NCBI GenBank assembly: GCA_009780755.1
Contig: WQZL01000116.1
Location: 1-7,946 of the forward strand
DNA from: Promicromonosporaceae bacterium
Lineage (GTDB): Bacteria > Actinomycetota > Actinomycetes > Actinomycetales > Cellulomonadaceae
DNA length: 7,946 bases
Direction: 5' to 3'
Numbering within the stretch: position 1 is the first letter of the stretch; every line of letters begins with the position of its first letter. Both the position numbers and the translations under genes were made by a program. The notes below the pieces were generated by a model. The model searched no databases. It was not told where the DNA came from and saw nothing but the letters and a program-made list of their open reading frames with translations. Shown in pieces: positions 1 to 5,736 of the stretch.

Positions 1-603
1 CATCCGCTCTAAAGCGCTACCCGAGCCGTACAGCTCCAGGCATCCCCGTTGCCCGCAGGGACAAACCGGGCCATCGGGCACCAGCGGCAGATGTCCGATC
101 TCGCCCGCCGCGCCAAGACCACGCCGCATCACACCATCGAGTACCAGCCCGGCGGCAATCCCCGTGCCGATGGACAAGAAGGCGAGATCAAGCGGAGCCT
201 CCCCTCGCTCCGGGGTCAGGTGAGCCACGCCAAGGGCCGCGACATTCAAATCGTTATCCACCACAACCGGCAAGCCAAGCGCCTCGATAAGCCGGGCGGC
301 TAGCGGGAAGCTGCCATCGATGACTCCAAGATTCACCGCGTGGCTAACCGTGCCAGTTTGCGGATCGACGACGCCGGGCACTCCGGCGCCGATGGAAAGC
401 ACGTCGGCCACGGCAATGCCCGCCTCAGCCGCAAGGCGTTGCACCAGGGAGGACGTCCCGGCTACCACGCCATCGGGGCCAATTTCGGTGGCACATCGAG
501 CGGAAGCCAGCACCTTGCCCTCCGCGCCCAGCAGCACCCCGTGAATCTTGGTGCCTCCGATGTCGAGGCCGATGGTTGGCGACTCAGCTCCGGCAGGCGG
601 CAT
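1..603 (-). CDS. ROK-family sugar kinase (glucokinase-like), 3' part beyond the window
   Basis: Probable cytoplasmic ATP-dependent sugar kinase that would phosphorylate the imported sugar, or the monosaccharide released from it, at the 6-OH. The visible 201 residues are about two thirds of a ROK kinase (usually about 300). The N-terminal phosphate motif DIGGTK is at residues 14-19, the probable catalytic Asp lies in DNDLN (116-120), and the ROK signature runs from about 164: GAAGEIGH (sugar-contacting E168 and H171), then CPCGQRGC with zinc-ligand cysteines 181, 183 and 188. There is no N-terminal HTH, so it is an enzyme and not a regulator. It is the last visible gene of the transport operon. 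Start choice is uncertain. ATG at 603 has GGAG 12 bases upstream, a long gap. An in-frame GTG at 627 has AAGGG at 633-637 with 5-base spacing and begins 1 bp after the permease stop. Glucokinase is most likely; N-acetylglucosamine or another hexose kinase is possible. Confidence 0.88.
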   Translation of the reverse strand, partial: MPPAGAESPTIGLDIGGTKIHGVLLGAEGKVLASARCATEIGPDGVVAGTSSLVQRLAAEAGIAVADVLSIGAGVPGVVDPQTGTVSHAVNLGVIDGSFPLAARLIEALGLPVVVDNDLNVAALGVAHLTPERGEAPLDLAFLSIGTGIAAGLVLDGVMRRGLGAAGEIGHLPLVPDGPVCPCGQRGCLELYGSGSALERM

Positions 604-628
604 ACCCGCAGGATACTCCGTTACCACG

Positions 629-1555
629 TCAGCCCTTGACCGCGCCCGAGACGAGGCCGCTGGTCATCCTGCCCTGCACGAATAGGAAGAAGATGATGAC
701 TGGGATGGCGATCAGCGTGGAGGCGGCCATTACCTGCGCCCAGTCCACGCCGCGAGCCACGGAGGCGGTCATGAAGGTGCGCAGCCACAGGGGCAGCGTG
801 TTCGCCGAGTTGGCGGGCAGCGCCACCAGCGCGATAGTGAACTCGTTCCACGCCTGGAGGAACGCGAACACGCCCGAGGCGATCAGTCCCGGCATCAGCA
901 AAGGCAACGTGATCTTGAAGAACGCCCGCGTCCGCGAGAGGCCATCTACCATCGCGGCCTCTTCGAGTTCGGCGGGCACCCCGGCGACAAAACCGCGCAA
1001 CATCCAGATGGTGAACGGGATGATCGCGGCGGTATAGAACAGCGAAACACCCCAGACACGATTTAGCATCCCGGTGCTGGCGAGCATCCGATACTGCGCG
1101 ATGAACAAGCCCTCGGCGGGAAGCATCTGGATAAACAACACCGCCAGGATGAACGATTTGCGGCCCTTGAACCGGAAGCGACTAATCGCGAGCGCGCCGA
1201 GGAAGGCGAACAGAAGCACGGCCACCAGGGTGACGCCGGTGATCGCCAGGCTCATCCGCAGAGCGGGCCAGAATGAACCCTCCTGGAAGATCGCCTCGAA
1301 GTTGCGCCAGGTGGCGTGGACGGGCAGGAACTGGGGGGTGGTGGTGCGCAGTTGCGCGTTGGGGGTAAACGCCGAAAGCACCATCCAGTAGACGGGGAAG
1401 GCCCAGATCAGGGCGACAATGAGGCCCAGCAGGGAGAACGCCCACTTTGTGGCGCGTTTGCGTGGGGTGATTTTCGCTCGCTCCCGCACGACCGGCAGGC
1501 CGGTGGCCTTGGCGACGTTGGGATCGACGATGATGTCCGGGGTCACGGCGCTCAC
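629..1555 (-). CDS. Carbohydrate ABC transporter permease, MalG type
   Basis: Inner-membrane permease subunit of a CUT1-type sugar importer, pairing with the permease encoded just upstream to form the translocation channel. The 308 residues are normal for the family. About six hydrophobic segments are visible (roughly 37-60, 103-124, 135-157, 170-191, 222-242, 278-295). The cytoplasmic EAA loop that docks the ATPase begins at E199 (EEAAMVDGLSRTRAFFKITLP). AWNEF (235-239) and the C-terminal GLVSGAVKG are typical of MalG-like subunits. The start is GTG at 1555: it overlaps the TGA of the upstream permease by 4 bp (GTGA), and AAGGGAG at 1563-1569 gives a 7-base spacing, so translational coupling is likely. 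The N-terminal 35 residues before the first membrane segment are basic and cytoplasmic. The transported sugar cannot be told from this subunit. Confidence 0.95.
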   Translation of the reverse strand: MSAVTPDIIVDPNVAKATGLPVVRERAKITPRKRATKWAFSLLGLIVALIWAFPVYWMVLSAFTPNAQLRTTTPQFLPVHATWRNFEAIFQEGSFWPALRMSLAITGVTLVAVLLFAFLGALAISRFRFKGRKSFILAVLFIQMLPAEGLFIAQYRMLASTGMLNRVWGVSLFYTAAIIPFTIWMLRGFVAGVPAELEEAAMVDGLSRTRAFFKITLPLLMPGLIASGVFAFLQAWNEFTIALVALPANSANTLPLWLRTFMTASVARGVDWAQVMAASTLIAIPVIIFFLFVQGRMTSGLVSGAVKG

Positions 1556-2505
1556 TTGCTGTCTCCCTTCATGATGCTACGCACGTAGGGCGCGGAGATG
1601 ACAATGGTTAGCAGCAGCACCACAAGAGAGACGGCAGCGGCGCCACCGAAATCTTGACGACCGATGCCGAGCTGGAAGATGAAGTTGCCGAGCAGGTTGG
1701 TATCTGTGACGGGTGCGCCGCCGTCTTGCAGCAGCCGAATCTGAGCGAACACCCGCAGGTTCCAGATGAACTGAAGCAGCAGCACTATGGAAAGTACCGG
1801 CTTGACCAGCGGCATGATGATGCGCCACAGAATCTGGGTGGAGGAAGCGCCATCGATGCGGGCGGCCTCTAGGATTTCATCGGGCACCTGCGTCAACCCG
1901 GCGAATAGCGACATGGCCACGAACGGCACGCCCATCCAGACAATCACAACCGCAGCCACTACGAAAAAGGTGAAGGGAGTAGAGAACCAGGCAAACCCGG
2001 CCATCCCGTCAAAGCCAAGCCGCACCAGCAGCCAGTTGACCACGCCGTTGTTCCAGTCGAAGAGCCAACGGAACACGGTCACCGAGGCGATCACGGGGGT
2101 GGCCCAGGCAAGCAACAGGGTGACCTGCAAGAACACCTTGACCCAGCCGTGCACCACCCGCATGAGCAGCGCTATCCCCAGGCCGATGCCGACAATCAGG
2201 AAGGAGGTGACGAGCATGAAGGCCAGCGAGCGCCACAGCACGGCCAACGCCTCGGGGGTTGTAAAGACGTTTACGTAGTTGTCGAGGCCCACCCACTCGG
2301 CATCGGCGCCGAACTGCTGGGCGAGACCGAACCCCTGGAACGACGTGACTATCTGCCGGAACAGTGGGTAACCCATGCCGAGCAGCAACACGACAATGGG
2401 GGCGCCGATCAGCAGGTAGGGCGCAATCGGGCGGCGACGCTTCCTGATGGGTTGAGGTTGGCGCGAGGCTTCAAGGGCGGTTAGAGGAGGGGCTGCTGTG
2501 GACAT
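1552..2505 (-). CDS. Carbohydrate ABC transporter permease, MalF type
   Basis: First permease subunit of the CUT1-type importer. The 317 residues hold six predicted membrane segments (about 30-47, 90-115, 125-145, 177-199, 235-252, 289-308). The EAA motif starts at E213 (EAARIDGASSTQILWRIIMP), which binds the ATPase. A basic stretch RKRRRP (21-26) precedes the first membrane segment, consistent with the positive-inside rule. It lacks the large extra periplasmic domain of enterobacterial MalF, as is usual in Gram-positives. I chose ATG 2505 because GGAG at 2511-2514 sits 5 bases upstream. The same frame is open to a GTG at 2574, but those 23 extra codons fall inside the strong hairpin at 2543-2577. 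The gene ends in a 4-bp overlap with the MalG-type gene. No ATPase gene is in this window; many actinobacterial sugar importers share an MsiK-type ATPase encoded elsewhere. Confidence 0.95.
   Translation of the reverse strand: MSTAAPPLTALEASRQPQPIRKRRRPIAPYLLIGAPIVVLLLGMGYPLFRQIVTSFQGFGLAQQFGADAEWVGLDNYVNVFTTPEALAVLWRSLAFMLVTSFLIVGIGLGIALLMRVVHGWVKVFLQVTLLLAWATPVIASVTVFRWLFDWNNGVVNWLLVRLGFDGMAGFAWFSTPFTFFVVAAVVIVWMGVPFVAMSLFAGLTQVPDEILEAARIDGASSTQILWRIIMPLVKPVLSIVLLLQFIWNLRVFAQIRLLQDGGAPVTDTNLLGNFIFQLGIGRQDFGGAAAVSLVVLLLTIVISAPYVRSIMKGDSK
1563..1569 (-). promoter_or_regulatory. Ribosome binding site of the MalG-type permease
   Basis: AAGGGAG lies 7 bases before the GTG start at 1555 and inside the last codons of the upstream permease. 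It supports the GTG start and the coupled 4-bp overlap. Confidence 0.75.
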
Positions 2506-2510
2506 GACAA

Positions 2511-2514
2511 CTCC
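2511..2514 (-). promoter_or_regulatory. Ribosome binding site that decides the MalF-type permease start
   Basis: GGAG is 5 bases upstream of ATG 2505. It lies downstream of the 2543-2577 stem-loop, so this start avoids translating the hairpin. The alternative GTG at 2574 falls inside the right arm of that stem. Confidence 0.65.
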
Positions 2515-2542
2515 GGAATCAACTTCGGTGTCTGCTAAGCGG

Positions 2543-2577
2543 GGTGTGGGGGCGGCGAGCAATTCCGCCCCCACACC
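2543..2577 (-). promoter_or_regulatory. Intergenic stem-loop between binding-protein and permease genes
   Basis: A perfect 13-bp GC-rich inverted repeat (plus-strand arms GGTGTGGGGGCGG at 2543-2555 and CCGCCCCCACACC at 2565-2577) flanks a 9-base loop. It begins 11 bases past the last base of the binding-protein gene (2588) and ends 38 bases before the permease start. No U-tract follows it in the minus direction, so it is not a classical intrinsic terminator. In comparable sugar operons such a structure works as a partial terminator or a 3' exonuclease block, giving more binding protein than permease. That role is inferred here; the stem itself is plain in the sequence. Confidence 0.8.
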
Positions 2578-2587
2578 TTAATTTTGG

Positions 2588-3949
2588 CTAGTTGCCGTTG
2601 AGCATCGGGGTGAGGCGGGCGTCGAACTCGGCGGCGATGGCCGCGACGTCACCACCTTCGGCGATGGCCTGGAATAGCTCCTCGTAGACGAACGCGGCCT
2701 CGATGGCGGCCCAGCCCGGCGCCGCCGGGGTTAGGCGGGATGCCTGAGCCGTCTCGATCATGGTGCGAGCAAACTTAGAGTCGCCCATCGAGTCGGTGTA
2801 GTTGGCGTTGGCCGGGCCGAGGCCGTTCTCGCCGAGCATCCGCTGGTAATCCTCGGAGAAGATGATGCGCAGCAGGTTCTCGGCCAGTTCGGGGTGCTGG
2901 GACTGGGCGGAGATGGCCAGGTTCGAGCCACCGGCGAAGACGGGGGCAATGCCACCATCTACGCCCGGCAGGGCGAAGATGTCGAAGGTGTCCTCATCGG
3001 CCATGCCGTCGCGGTTACCGTTCTCGTCCAGGTGACCAATCGACCAGCGCGCCCAGCCCGGAGCCATGATGGTGGCAGCCAGCGGCGGGGTGTCGTCGGT
3101 GCCGTCGTTCAGGAAGTCCCAGTAGGCCACATCGCGGTCGGTGACGGGCAGGTTGGAGGCGCCAAGGAATAGCTCCTGCCAGGCTTCTAGGCCGGCGATG
3201 GTGTTCGGGTCGGACAGCGTAGAGGTCCAGGTGGTGCCCTCAACGGTGGCGAGGTTTCCGCCGTGCGCGAAGATCCAGGAGATACCGTTGCGCCAGTCCT
3301 GGCCACCGATGGCGAAGCCGGACTGAGTGGCGGTGGTCAGCGCGATGGCCGACTCGGTGAACTCACCCAGCGTGGTTGGTACGGACAGGCCCGCCTCACC
3401 CCAGATGTCGGAGCGGAAGAACATGTAGCGCGAGCCGAAGTAGTACGGCAGGGCGTAGATGCGGCCATCGTAGGTGCCGATCTCCACAAAGGAGGGCAGC
3501 AGGTCAGAGCCGCCCAGTTCGGCGAACAGTTCCGGGGAGATTTCCCGGAAGGCGCCTACCGGGGTGAAGGTTGGGGTTTGAGTGTTGCCGATCTCGACCA
3601 CATCGGGGGTGTTGGCGGCGTCGGGCAGCGCGGTGATGAGCTGCGGCACTAGGTCGCCCCAGCCCTGCTCCTCGATCACCAGGGTGGAACCGGGGTTCTG
3701 GGCGGCGAACTCGGCGATCAACCAGTCGCGCAGCTCCTGCGGGGTGTCGTTACCGGCCACCCACATGGTGATGGTGGCGCCTTCGGGCGCTGGCCCTGGA
3801 TCGGGATCAGGATCGGCGGTCGGGTCCGCCGGAACGGTATCGGTGGGCGCGGGTACATTGGCGCTATCGTCGCCGTTACCGCACGCGGCGAGCGCGAACG
3901 CCAAGGTGATCGCCGTAGCCACTGCGGCTGTGAGGCGGGTCCTCTTCAT
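2588..3949 (-). CDS. Extracellular sugar-binding lipoprotein of an ABC transporter (family 1 SBP)
   Basis: Membrane-anchored substrate receptor of the importer. The 453-residue precursor begins MKRTR, followed by a hydrophobic segment and the lipobox LAAC, with C23 as the predicted lipidated cysteine. A flexible acidic, proline-rich linker follows (about 24-57, including DPTADPDPDPGP). The binding domain starts near residue 58 (ATITMWVAGNDTP) and shows the usual family landmarks: PDVVEIGNTQT in the first half, IYALPYYFGSRYMFFRSDIW in the hinge region, and a conserved PGVDGGIAPVFAGGSNLAIS stretch. Residues 310-320 (NGNRDGMADED) resemble a calcium-binding loop. AGAGG at 3959-3963 is 9 bases before ATG 3949. 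It is the first transport gene, 78 bp after the ROK repressor. The sugar is unknown: alpha- or beta-glucosides are possible, and the PDVVEIGNTQT stretch also recalls chitobiose-type binding proteins, but only weakly. Confidence 0.94.
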   Translation of the reverse strand: MKRTRLTAAVATAITLAFALAACGNGDDSANVPAPTDTVPADPTADPDPDPGPAPEGATITMWVAGNDTPQELRDWLIAEFAAQNPGSTLVIEEQGWGDLVPQLITALPDAANTPDVVEIGNTQTPTFTPVGAFREISPELFAELGGSDLLPSFVEIGTYDGRIYALPYYFGSRYMFFRSDIWGEAGLSVPTTLGEFTESAIALTTATQSGFAIGGQDWRNGISWIFAHGGNLATVEGTTWTSTLSDPNTIAGLEAWQELFLGASNLPVTDRDVAYWDFLNDGTDDTPPLAATIMAPGWARWSIGHLDENGNRDGMADEDTFDIFALPGVDGGIAPVFAGGSNLAISAQSQHPELAENLLRIIFSEDYQRMLGENGLGPANANYTDSMGDSKFARTMIETAQASRLTPAAPGWAAIEAAFVYEELFQAIAEGGDVAAIAAEFDARLTPMLNGN

Positions 3950-4027
3950 TTTGAGTTTCCTCTCGGGTGTTGATTGGTATTGCTTGATAGAAATCGGTAC
4001 TGCGTTGGTGGGTTTGGGAGGGTCTGG

Positions 4028-5179
4028 TTACGACACTCCCAGTTGCGCTTCAAGTACAAGCCCGGCCGCTCCGGTTAATACGATGGAATCACCTAGTTCG
4101 GCCATGCGCATCCCGAACCCGGTGGAGGTGGCGGGCATGGTCCGCTCGGTGATGACGGCGAGGGCCTGCTCCCGCAAGCACCCGTCGAGCAGATCAGCGG
4201 GGCCGGAGAGCAGAACTTCGGCCAGATTCAACACAGACACCACCGGGGCCAGCACAAGCCCAAGAATCCGGCCAATTTCGCCAAGCTTGTGCTGGGTGGC
4301 GTCGGGATCAAGACCTTCGATGGCGCGTCTGAGCGCAGGCTCGGCCAGCACGGTTTCCAGACAGCCGCGACGGCCACACGCGCAAAGGTCGCCATCATCG
4401 ATCACCGTGACGTGACCGATCTCACCGGCGGCGCCGCGGGAGCCATGAACGCGAGCGCCCTCGAAAACAAGCCCGGCGCCGACACCCTGCTTGACGGTGA
4501 TGACGAGCATCGAATCGGCGGCCCCGGCGTAGGAATACTCGCCAAGAGCGGCCACATCTGCGTCGTTGCCGACCCGGACGGGTAGCCCGATCCGCTCGGA
4601 GAGCAGGGTGGCTAGGGGCAGGTTGTACCAGTCGCGGTTCGGAGCCTCCAGCACACAGCCGTCCGAATCGATGATGCCGGGCGAGCCGATGCCGACGCCG
4701 ATCACCGGCACGGAGGCGCGGGTCACCAGCTCGCGAACGAACTGTTCGATGAGATCGACGCATGCATCGCCGCTACAGTCGGTAGCGTCGGCGGTGTGGC
4801 TGGCTATCTTCCGGCCGCTGAGGGTGAGTACCGCGCCGCGCATAACCGCATCGGAGGAGAGGTCAACGGCGACGATGGCGAACGCCTCGGTCTGCATCCC
4901 GACCAAGATGGCGGGTTTGCCGACCCCGCCGCGCTGCATCCCCATCTCTTCGACCAGCCCCTCTTCGAGCAGCCCGGCAACGAGATCGGAAATGGTGACG
5001 CGGGTTAAGCCGGTGGCACGGGCGAGAGCAGCGCGGGAGGTGGGGCCGTCGTGAAAGAGTCGGCCAAGCACCAAGGAACGATTGTGCGCCCGCTGATGCT
5101 GGGGCAGCACCTTGCCCGTGGGGCGGAGGCTTGACCCGCGCCCCCGCCGCGTTGCGCCGGACAGGACTGTCGTTGTCAT
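4028..5179 (-). CDS. ROK-family transcriptional repressor
   Basis: Probable sugar-responsive repressor of this transport operon and of itself. The 383 residues comprise a winged helix-turn-helix at about 30-80 (NRSLVLGRLFHDGPTSRAAL, then ARATGLTRVTISDLV) and a ROK sugar-binding domain. The ROK domain keeps EIGH at 253-256 and the zinc cysteines 266, 268 and 273 (CACGRRGC). The kinase phosphate motif DIGGTK has decayed to VDLSSDAV (105-112), so ATP-dependent phosphorylation is unlikely, although GNDAD (204-208) is retained. The N-terminal stretch LRPTGKVLPQHQRAHNRSL is of a type common in actinobacterial ROK repressors, which supports ATG 5179 although its spacing to GAGG (5193-5196) is 13 bases. 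The palindrome at 5180-5206 abuts the start codon. The gene is cotranscribed in direction with, and 78 bp upstream of, the binding-protein gene. Confidence 0.92.
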   Translation of the reverse strand: MTTTVLSGATRRGRGSSLRPTGKVLPQHQRAHNRSLVLGRLFHDGPTSRAALARATGLTRVTISDLVAGLLEEGLVEEMGMQRGGVGKPAILVGMQTEAFAIVAVDLSSDAVMRGAVLTLSGRKIASHTADATDCSGDACVDLIEQFVRELVTRASVPVIGVGIGSPGIIDSDGCVLEAPNRDWYNLPLATLLSERIGLPVRVGNDADVAALGEYSYAGAADSMLVITVKQGVGAGLVFEGARVHGSRGAAGEIGHVTVIDDGDLCACGRRGCLETVLAEPALRRAIEGLDPDATQHKLGEIGRILGLVLAPVVSVLNLAEVLLSGPADLLDGCLREQALAVITERTMPATSTGFGMRMAELGDSIVLTGAAGLVLEAQLGVS

Positions 5180-5206
5180 GTTCGTTAGTAAACCTCACTA
5201 ACGAAC
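5180..5206 (-). promoter_or_regulatory. Probable ROK repressor operator overlapping the repressor's RBS
   Basis: A perfect inverted repeat of 10-base arms (GTTCGTTAGT at 5180-5189 and ACTAACGAAC at 5197-5206) is separated by 7 bases and directly abuts ATG 5179. AT-rich palindromes with GTTAGT/ACTAAC half-sites are typical of ROK-family regulators, so autoregulation is the natural reading. The only Shine-Dalgarno candidate, GAGG at 5193-5196, lies in the spacer, so bound repressor or a folded leader would hide it. I found no second copy in front of the binding-protein gene. Confidence 0.75.
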
Positions 5207-5408
5207 TTTTGGCAAACGCAACCCTTCGGCCGTTATCAAACCGTGTTGTGGGTGTGCCTCGCACCTGCGAAGATACAGCGAAGCGGCCTCCGGAAACTTC
5301 CGAAGACCGCTCTCCTCTGCACCCCGTGTTCCTCGCGCTGCGCGCTCGCCAACGGGTTACTTTCGCTCGGACGCCGAACGAGCAAGCTCGCTCGCGTCCT
5401 TACCCAAG
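5207..5408. other. Intergenic region between ROK operator and tRNA-Glu
   Basis: I see no supported gene here; open frames across it lack a ribosome binding site and run through the tRNA gene or the repressor operator. The part nearest the repressor (5207-5260) must carry the repressor promoter, but no hexamer pair is convincing. A terminator-like hairpin lies at 5282-5311. Next to tRNA-Glu is a dyad-rich stretch (5365-5390) in which GCTCG, CGAGC and GCTCG can pair in alternative ways, perhaps involved in 3' processing of the tRNA precursor. Confidence 0.6.
5282..5311 (-). terminator. Terminator-like hairpin downstream of the tRNA unit
   Basis: A 13-bp stem (arms 5282-5294 and 5299-5311) encloses a 4-base loop. 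In minus-strand RNA every position pairs, with two G-U wobbles. In plus-strand RNA the same two positions become C-A mismatches. This asymmetry says the structure is used by transcription coming from the tRNA genes. The following bases (TTCGCTGTATCTTCG) are only moderately U-rich. It would separate tRNA transcription from the ROK repressor. Confidence 0.65.
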
Positions 5409-5481
5409 TACCCCGTACGGGATTTGAACCCGTGTTACCGGCGTGAGAGGCCGGCGTCCTAGGCCGCTAGACGAACGGGGC
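5409..5481 (-). tRNA. tRNA-Glu (anticodon CUC)
   Basis: The 73-nt gene folds into a complete cloverleaf. The acceptor arm is GCCCCGT with ACGGGGT, including a G1-U72 wobble, and A73 is the discriminator. The anticodon arm CCGGC/GCCGG encloses the loop CTCTCAC, with anticodon CTC at plus positions 5445-5447. The T arm carries GGTTCAAATCC. The 3' CCA is not encoded. It reads glutamate GAG codons. It is transcribed in the same direction as tRNA-Gln, 79 bp downstream of it, and the synthetase gene that charges it lies divergently next door. Confidence 0.96.
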
Positions 5482-5489
5482 TAGCGTAT

Positions 5490-5507
5490 GCCGGTTCAAG
5501 AACCGGC
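5490..5507 (-). repeat. Stem-loop in the spacer between the two tRNA genes
   Basis: The 7-bp perfect stem GCCGGTT/AACCGGC has a 4-base loop that reads CUUG in the minus-strand RNA. It ends 8 bases before the 5' end of tRNA-Glu. In the joint precursor it could guide endonuclease cutting between the two tRNAs. The role is inferred. Confidence 0.5.
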
Positions 5508-5560
5508 GACAGAGAACACTACCAGAGCATCAGCCATACCGATAACCGCTGGTCACTGCG

Positions 5561-5632
5561 CTGGGGTACCAGGACTCGAACCTAGACTAAATGAACCAGA
5601 ATCACTCGTGCTGCCAATTACACCATACCCCA
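5561..5632 (-). tRNA. tRNA-Gln (anticodon CUG)
   Basis: The 72-nt gene folds into a complete cloverleaf. The acceptor arm is TGGGGTA with TACCCCA, and G73 is the discriminator. The anticodon arm AGTGA/TCATT (one G-U pair) encloses the loop TTCTGGT, with anticodon CTG at plus positions 5597-5599. The T loop is in GGTTCGAGTCC. The 3' CCA is not encoded. The U1-A72 pair is the known bacterial mark by which GatCAB recognises misacylated Glu-tRNA-Gln, which fits indirect glutamine charging. It reads CAG codons and heads the tRNA unit. Confidence 0.96.
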
Positions 5633-5676
5633 AGGTCACACGGTCAGGCGATTACCCGCCAAACCGGCGCCGGGCT

Positions 5677-5706
5677 ACTTTACCCGACCCTGCGCCACAG
5701 CGGCAA
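5677..5706 (-). promoter_or_regulatory. Probable promoter of the tRNA-Gln/tRNA-Glu unit
   Basis: On the minus strand, TTGCCG (5701-5706) and TAAAGT (5677-5682) are separated by 18 bases, a fair match to a housekeeping sigma-factor promoter. Transcription would start near 5670 and leave a leader of about 38 bases before tRNA-Gln. The promoter lies in the divergent gap shared with gltX. Confidence 0.5.
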
Positions 5707-5723
5707 ACGCACTGGGAAACAAC

Positions 5724-5729
5724 TAGGCT
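5724..5729 (+). promoter_or_regulatory. Probable -10 element of gltX, giving a leaderless mRNA
   Basis: TAGGCT matches the actinobacterial -10 pattern TANNNT and ends 7 bases before GTG 5737. That puts the expected transcription start at or next to the start codon. No Shine-Dalgarno sequence is visible upstream of the GTG. The -35 position is poor in consensus bases, so this rests on the -10 and the spacing. Confidence 0.45.
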
Positions 5730-5736
5730 GTGCCTC

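Noticed and set aside
49..1037. Several plus-strand open frames across the left end (49-303, 320-544, 340-639, 576-1037)
   Set aside because: They are antisense shadows of the ROK kinase and MalG-type permease, which show clear catalytic and EAA motifs on the minus strand.
2506..2574. Longer MalF-type permease starting at GTG 2574
   Set aside because: The extra codons consist largely of the 13-bp hairpin and lack an RBS; ATG 2505 has a well-placed GGAG.
3950..4027. Separate promoter or second ROK operator in front of the binding-protein gene
   Set aside because: I found no convincing -35/-10 pair and no copy of the GTTAGT/ACTAAC palindrome in these 78 bases.
3582..4415. 277-residue open frame on the plus strand
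   Set aside because: It lies antisense to the binding-protein and ROK repressor genes, has low-complexity Ser/Ala/Pro-rich composition and shows no family motif.
5131..5446. Small plus-strand frames between the repressor and tRNA-Glu
   Set aside because: No RBS and no recognisable protein; they cross the operator, terminator hairpin and tRNA gene.
5488..5736. N-terminal extension of the gltX reading frame to an ATG at 5488
   Set aside because: The extension would be read through the opposite strand of tRNA-Gln and the divergent promoter gap, adds 83 residues unlike any GluRS, and has no RBS.
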